NCBI RefSeq assembly: GCF_016902575.1
Contig: NZ_JACSNZ010000007.1
Coordinates: 1-64,000, forward strand
From: Pseudoflavonifractor capillosus
GTDB taxonomy: Bacteria > Bacillota > Clostridia > Oscillospirales > Oscillospiraceae
DNA length: 64,000 nucleotides
Reading direction: 5' to 3'
The translations under genes and the position numbers were made by a program. The notes below the pieces were generated by a model, which saw only the letters and a program-made list of their open reading frames with translations, was not told the DNA's origin and ran no database searches. Below, piece by piece: positions 60,870 through 64,000 of the stretch; positions within the stretch are counted from its first letter, which is position 1, and each line of letters opens with the position of its first letter.

Positions 60870-60897
60870 TTGCAAAATCTTCAAAAAATGGTATAAT
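60870..60897 (+). promoter_or_regulatory. Promoter of asnS
   Basis: TTGCAA (60870-60875), 16-bp spacer and TATAAT (60892-60897). Start is expected near 60904, which gives a leader of about 145 nt. Confidence 0.8.
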
Positions 60898-60918
60898 AGC
60901 CGCACAGCGGCTGTTATA

Positions 60919-61017
60919 CCCAGGATTTCAATTGCCGTTTTTCTCGCCCCTGACGGGGCAACCGAAAAACCTGGCGTTGTATCATCAACGCCTTTGGCAC
61001 AAGTCTTTTGTGTCCTG
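60919..61017 (+). ncRNA. Structured leader RNA of asnS (no T-box signature)
   Basis: Three hairpins can form. One has an outer stem 60920-60924/60970-60974, middle stem 60937-60943/60964-60970 and an inner GCCCC/GGGGC stem. The second is 60973-60979/60986-60992, followed by TTT. The third is GGCACAA/TTGTGTC near 60995-61015. The first and second compete for 60973-60974, so a switch is possible. The T-box consensus that pairs with tRNA acceptor ends was sought and not found. Confidence 0.4.
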
Positions 61018-61048
61018 ATAGATCATTTGAGAATTGAGGGAATGTAGT

Positions 61049-62443
61049 ATGGATCGCATCACCATCGCCTCCGTCTTTGCCGACAGCGAGAAGCTCTCCG
61101 GCCAGACGGTCACCGTCATGGGTTGGGCCCGCACCATCCGTGACATGAAAACCTTCGGATTTGTGGAGCTCAACGACGGCTCTTGCTTTAAGAACCTCCA
61201 GATCGTGCTGGATGCCAACGTTCTGGACAATTATAAGGAGATCACTGGGCAGAACGTGGGGGCCGCCCTCATCGTCACCGGCACCGTGGCGCTCACCCCC
61301 CAGGCCAAGCAGCCTCTGGAAATCAAGGCCACCTCTGTGGCTGTGGAGGGCACCTCCTCCCCCGACTACCCCCTGCAAAAGAAGCGTCACACCGTGGAGT
61401 ACCTGCGCACCATCCAGCACCTGCGCCCCCGCACCAACCTGTTCTCCGCCGCCTTCCGGGTGCGGAGTGTAGCCGCCCACGCCATCCACTGCTTCTTCCA
61501 GGATCGGGGCTTTGTCTACGTCCACACCCCCATCATCACCGCCTCCGACTGCGAGGGCGCCGGTGAGATGTTCCAGGTAACCACCCTGGACGTGAACAAT
61601 CCCCCCCGCCTGCCCGACGGCAGTGTGGACTGGTCCCAGGACTTCTTTGGCAAGAAGGCCAACCTCACCGTGTCCGGCCAGCTTAACGCCGAGAACTTCG
61701 CCATGGCCTTCGGCTCTGTGTACACCTTCGGCCCCACCTTCCGGGCGGAGAACTCCAACACCCAGCGCCACGCCGCCGAGTTCTGGATGATCGAGCCGGA
61801 GATCGCCTTTGCCGACCTCAACGATGACATGAACCTGGCTGAGGATATGATCCGCTATATCATCCGCACCGTGCTGGACAAGTGCCCCGACGAGATCAAC
61901 TTCTTCAACTCCTTTGTGGATAAGGGCCTGAAGGAGCGTCTGGAACTGGTGGCAAACTCCGAGTTCGGCCGTGTCACCTACACCGACGCCATCGAGATTC
62001 TCAAGAAGAACAACGACAAGTTCGACTTCAAGGTGGAGTGGGGCTGCGACTTGCAGACCGAGCACGAGCGTTACCTCACCGAGCAGGTGTTCAAAAAGCC
62101 CGTGTTCGTCACCGATTATCCCAAGGACATCAAGGCCTTCTATATGCGCCTCAACGACGACGGCAAGACCGTGGCCGCTGCCGACTGCCTGGTGCCCGGC
62201 ATCGGCGAGATCATCGGCGGCTCTCAGCGTGAGGAGCGCATCGAGGTACTGGAAGAGCGTATGCACCAGCTGGGCCTCAACCCCGAGGACTACTGGTGGT
62301 ACCTGGACCTGCGCCGCTACGGCTCCTGCCGTCACGCCGGCTTCGGCCTGGGCTTCGAGCGCATGGTGATGTACCTCACCGGCATCAGCAACATCCGGGA
62401 CGTGGAGCTGCACCCCCGGACTGTGGGCAACGCGGATTTCTAA
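61049..62443 (+). CDS. asnS: Asparaginyl-tRNA synthetase
   Basis: The protein has 464 aa; ATG 61049 lies 8 nt after GAGGG. The N-terminal OB fold ([20 protein letters not shown]) binds the anticodon. The class II core has motif 2 [20 protein letters not shown] and MIEPEIAF, and motif 3 [16 protein letters not shown] followed by [11 protein letters not shown]. The PRT/GFG... wording and the AENSNTxRHxAEFWM block distinguish AsnS from AspS. It charges tRNA-Asn and lies beside asnA, which makes the amino acid. Confidence 0.97.
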   Translation: MDRITIASVFADSEKLSGQTVTVMGWARTIRDMKTFGFVELNDGSCFKNLQIVLDANVLDNYKEITGQNVGAALIVTGTVALTPQAKQPLEIKATSVAVEGTSSPDYPLQKKRHTVEYLRTIQHLRPRTNLFSAAFRVRSVAAHAIHCFFQDRGFVYVHTPIITASDCEGAGEMFQVTTLDVNNPPRLPDGSVDWSQDFFGKKANLTVSGQLNAENFAMAFGSVYTFGPTFRAENSNTQRHAAEFWMIEPEIAFADLNDDMNLAEDMIRYIIRTVLDKCPDEINFFNSFVDKGLKERLELVANSEFGRVTYTDAIEILKKNNDKFDFKVEWGCDLQTEHERYLTEQVFKKPVFVTDYPKDIKAFYMRLNDDGKTVAAADCLVPGIGEIIGGSQREERIEVLEERMHQLGLNPEDYWWYLDLRRYGSCRHAGFGLGFERMVMYLTGISNIRDVELHPRTVGNADF

Positions 62444-62460
62444 AATCTACTTCAAAGATG

Positions 62461-62505
62461 AACAAGGCACCCCCCGGACTGTGGAAGTCCGGGGGGTGCC
62501 TTGTT
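62461..62505. terminator. Long bidirectional terminator hairpin
   Basis: A perfect 20-bp stem (62461-62480 with 62486-62505), loop GTGGA. It overlaps the stop codon of the convergent GIY-YIG-like gene by two bases. Confidence 0.88.
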
Positions 62506-62971
62506 ATGTCCTCCAGTTTGCCAAAGGCAATGTACCGTACTGATCTCTAAAATTGTTCAGCAGCCTATGCTCCCTTGCGTCTGCATCTATACAAACCTCA
62601 TAGGTCAACATCAACCTTTCGGCGTGTTCAACTTGCCAGATTGCTCTGCCGCCTTTGTGGTTGACAGCTTCATCCCATCCATATTTTATGTACTGTCGGA
62701 GCCGTTGACGCAGCCCCCTTTTCCCACTGGCTTTTCCAATGTATAACACGGTTTTGTTTCCACACCTTCTGTATTTTTCTTGGAGAATATTCTCCCCATA
62801 CAATGGTGCGTGCTGGTTAGGCGCAGTGGGTTGGAATTGTATGTCCATTCCCTGGGGAACACATACAAAATAGATGCCCGGTTGATCTGGAATATCTGCA
62901 CATTCGGTATCGTGGAGCATCTCCAAAGTCCATGTGACCCCCATTGAGACATTTTCTATTTGTTTATTCAA
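62504..62971 (-). CDS. GIY-YIG nuclease-superfamily protein
   Basis: The protein has 155 aa from TTG 62971, which lies 8 nt after GGAGG; an ATG six codons upstream (62989) lacks a clear ribosome binding site. The fold signature is visible: PGIYFVCVP early, KTVLYIGKASGKRGLRQRLR in the middle with the conserved Arg, and an acidic residue in DAREHRLLNNFRDQYGTLPL near the end (catalytic Glu position). No DNA-binding domain is attached. Base composition is poorer in GC than its neighbours, which may mean acquisition. Role unknown: a small repair or defence nuclease is possible. Confidence 0.68.
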   Translation of the reverse strand: MNKQIENVSMGVTWTLEMLHDTECADIPDQPGIYFVCVPQGMDIQFQPTAPNQHAPLYGENILQEKYRRCGNKTVLYIGKASGKRGLRQRLRQYIKYGWDEAVNHKGGRAIWQVEHAERLMLTYEVCIDADAREHRLLNNFRDQYGTLPLANWRT

Positions 62972-63098
62972 TCGTTCTTCCTCCAGCATCCAACTTCATT
63001 TTTCTTATTGGGAATTTCCGCTACGCCTACATTCTGTTCTGTTCTTGTCCGGATTCCCACCGTTCTAGGTCATTCGGGTTCCAGGGGCTTCATCAGCG

Positions 63099-63310
63099 TA
63101 CAAAAGCCTCCCTCAGGGAGGGAGGTGGCGTCGCCGTAGCGGTGACGGAGGGAGCCTTGGGGTGCACCGCAGTCCATCCGCCTCCCTTGTGTAAAGGGAG
63201 GTGGCCCGGCGTAAGCCGGGTCGGAGGGATTGACGGCTCCAGGGTAACGGGTCAACCCCTCAGTCAGCCTTACGGCTGACAGCTCCCCTTACACAGGGGA
63301 GCCTTTGGGC
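63099..63310. repeat. MITE-like intergenic repeat with multiple hairpins
   Basis: About 210 bp with four clean hairpins: CCTCCCTT/AAGGGAGG (63181-63201), CCCGGC/GCCGGG (63205-63220), GTCAGCC/GGCTGAC (63263-63280) and CTCCCCT/AGGGGAG (63283-63301). The ends look like imperfect terminal inverted repeats (AAAGCCTCCC against GGGGAGCCTTT). I know similar hairpin sets as frequent intergenic repeats in Oscillospiraceae genomes; a copy count cannot be made here. No coding frame is credible. Confidence 0.7.
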
Positions 63311-63313
63311 CGG

Positions 63314-64000
63314 TCACTTCATATTCCAATCTGGAATAAACTTCTCCCCCACCGCCTCCAGCTCCTGCACATAGCCCTGAATCCCCAGGGCGTCCATGTA
63401 GCTGCGGGCGGCTCTCAGCTCGGAGGGGCGAAGGGTGCGCTGCAATTCTGGGAACTGCTCCAAATCTCCACAGGGGGTATACTGGGCCATGAGGGAGAAC
63501 AGCACCTCACCGGGGACGAACTGCTGGGCCACCCAGTCCATCACCCGCTTGGCCTCATTCAGCCGCCCTGGGAGAAGCAGGTGGCGGATCACCACCCCTT
63601 TTTTCAAAATCCCGTCCTCCAGCTGCACGGGGCCAGTCTGACGAAACATTTCCACAATGGCAGCCTTTGCGGTGGAAGGATAGTCCGGGGCAGCGGAGTA
63701 TTTCTCCGCCAACCCCTCGGACACATATTTCAGGTCGGGGAGGTACACACCCACCTTTCCCTCCAGGCTTTTCAGAATTTCCACCCGCTCGTAACCCCCG
63801 CAGTTCCACACCACCGGCAGGTTGCCAGGCATGGGCCGGGCAAGCACCTTTTGCAGCACGTGGATGTACTGGGTAGGGGTGACCAACTCGATGTTGTGGG
63901 CCCCCTCCTCCGCCAGCTTCTCAAAAAGGGCGTACAGTTCCTCCTCGGTCACCCCTTTCCCCTGGTTTCCATGGCTGATGGGCCCGTTCTGACAGAACAC
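63314..64000 (-). CDS. Radical SAM protein, PflA-like activase family (N-terminus outside window)
   Basis: The 228 C-terminal residues are present and the frame runs off the right edge; the first codon seen is not the start. FCQNGPISHG at the edge is the end of a CxxxCxxC radical-SAM cluster motif as found in pyruvate formate-lyase-activating-enzyme-like proteins. Later NLPVVWNCGGYERVEILKSL, then VGVYLPDLKYVSEGLAEKYS and GVVIRHLLLPGRLNEAKRVM are characteristic of that group. The substrate is unknown. No glycyl-radical partner gene lies in the window. Confidence 0.85.
   Translation of the reverse strand: MFCQNGPISHGNQGKGVTEEELYALFEKLAEEGAHNIELVTPTQYIHVLQKVLARPMPGNLPVVWNCGGYERVEILKSLEGKVGVYLPDLKYVSEGLAEKYSAAPDYPSTAKAAIVEMFRQTGPVQLEDGILKKGVVIRHLLLPGRLNEAKRVMDWVAQQFVPGEVLFSLMAQYTPCGDLEQFPELQRTLRPSELRAARSYMDALGIQGYVQELEAVGEKFIPDWNMK

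Noticed and set aside
60904-61048. T-box riboswitch upstream of asnS
   Set aside because: No T-box consensus or specifier-loop arrangement was found; only generic hairpins are present.

Overview
The window looks like chromosome of a GC-rich gut Firmicute of the Oscillospiraceae type (Flavonifractor, Lawsonibacter or Intestinimonas-like). The evidence is sortase-type C-termini (SPETG, IPPTG) on two giant surface proteins, the Firmicutes order rpsF-ssb-rpsR, a BceRSAB-type module, an NfnAB-type bifurcating transhydrogenase, and a hairpin-rich intergenic repeat of a style common in that family. The species assignment is inference. No rRNA, tRNA, CRISPR array, phage or insertion sequence was seen.

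Layout. 1-16.3 kb is the cell-surface region: a truncated membrane-anchored protein, an orphan OmpR-type regulator, two very large secreted proteins (1581 and 1858 aa) that share a C-terminal domain and flank a double-HTH LuxR-type regulator, then an operon of ECF sigma factor, membrane-anchored putative anti-sigma protein and lipoprotein serpin. 16.3-18.6 kb is nfnAB, preceded by a hairpin that may be an attenuator. 18.7-39.7 kb is one long leftward polysaccharide locus that appears to hold two transcription units. The upstream unit (39.65 to 29.6 kb) has an initiating sugar-phosphate transferase, UDP-galactopyranose mutase, glycosyltransferases, two DUF4422 proteins, a Wzy-like polymerase and a Wzx flippase. 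The downstream unit (from a candidate internal promoter at 29.49 kb to 18.8 kb) has glycosyltransferases, a CMP-sugar synthetase, KdsA, KdsD and KdsC homologues, and an ABC-2 exporter. A second initiating transferase and a GT4 enzyme run divergently at 39.9-42.4 kb.

42.4-51.7 kb holds a short MntR/DtxR-like regulator, an asparaginase/acetyltransferase pair, a minimal thioredoxin-reductase-like flavoprotein, a small P-loop protein, a BceABRS-like peptide-antibiotic detoxification module and the S6-SSB-S18 operon. 52.1-58.5 kb is alpha-glucan metabolism (LacI-type regulator divergent from glycogen phosphorylase, plus phosphoglucomutase and an M29 aminopeptidase). 58.6-62.4 kb is asparagine metabolism (asnA, a ferredoxin-like aldo/keto reductase, asnS with a structured leader). 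The right end has a GIY-YIG-like protein, a MITE-like repeat and a radical SAM gene cut by the window edge.

The most interesting signal is the Kdo-type sugar pathway next to an ABC-2 exporter in what seems to be a Gram-positive genome. It resembles in logic the Kdo-linked ABC-exported (group 2) capsules of Gram-negative bacteria.
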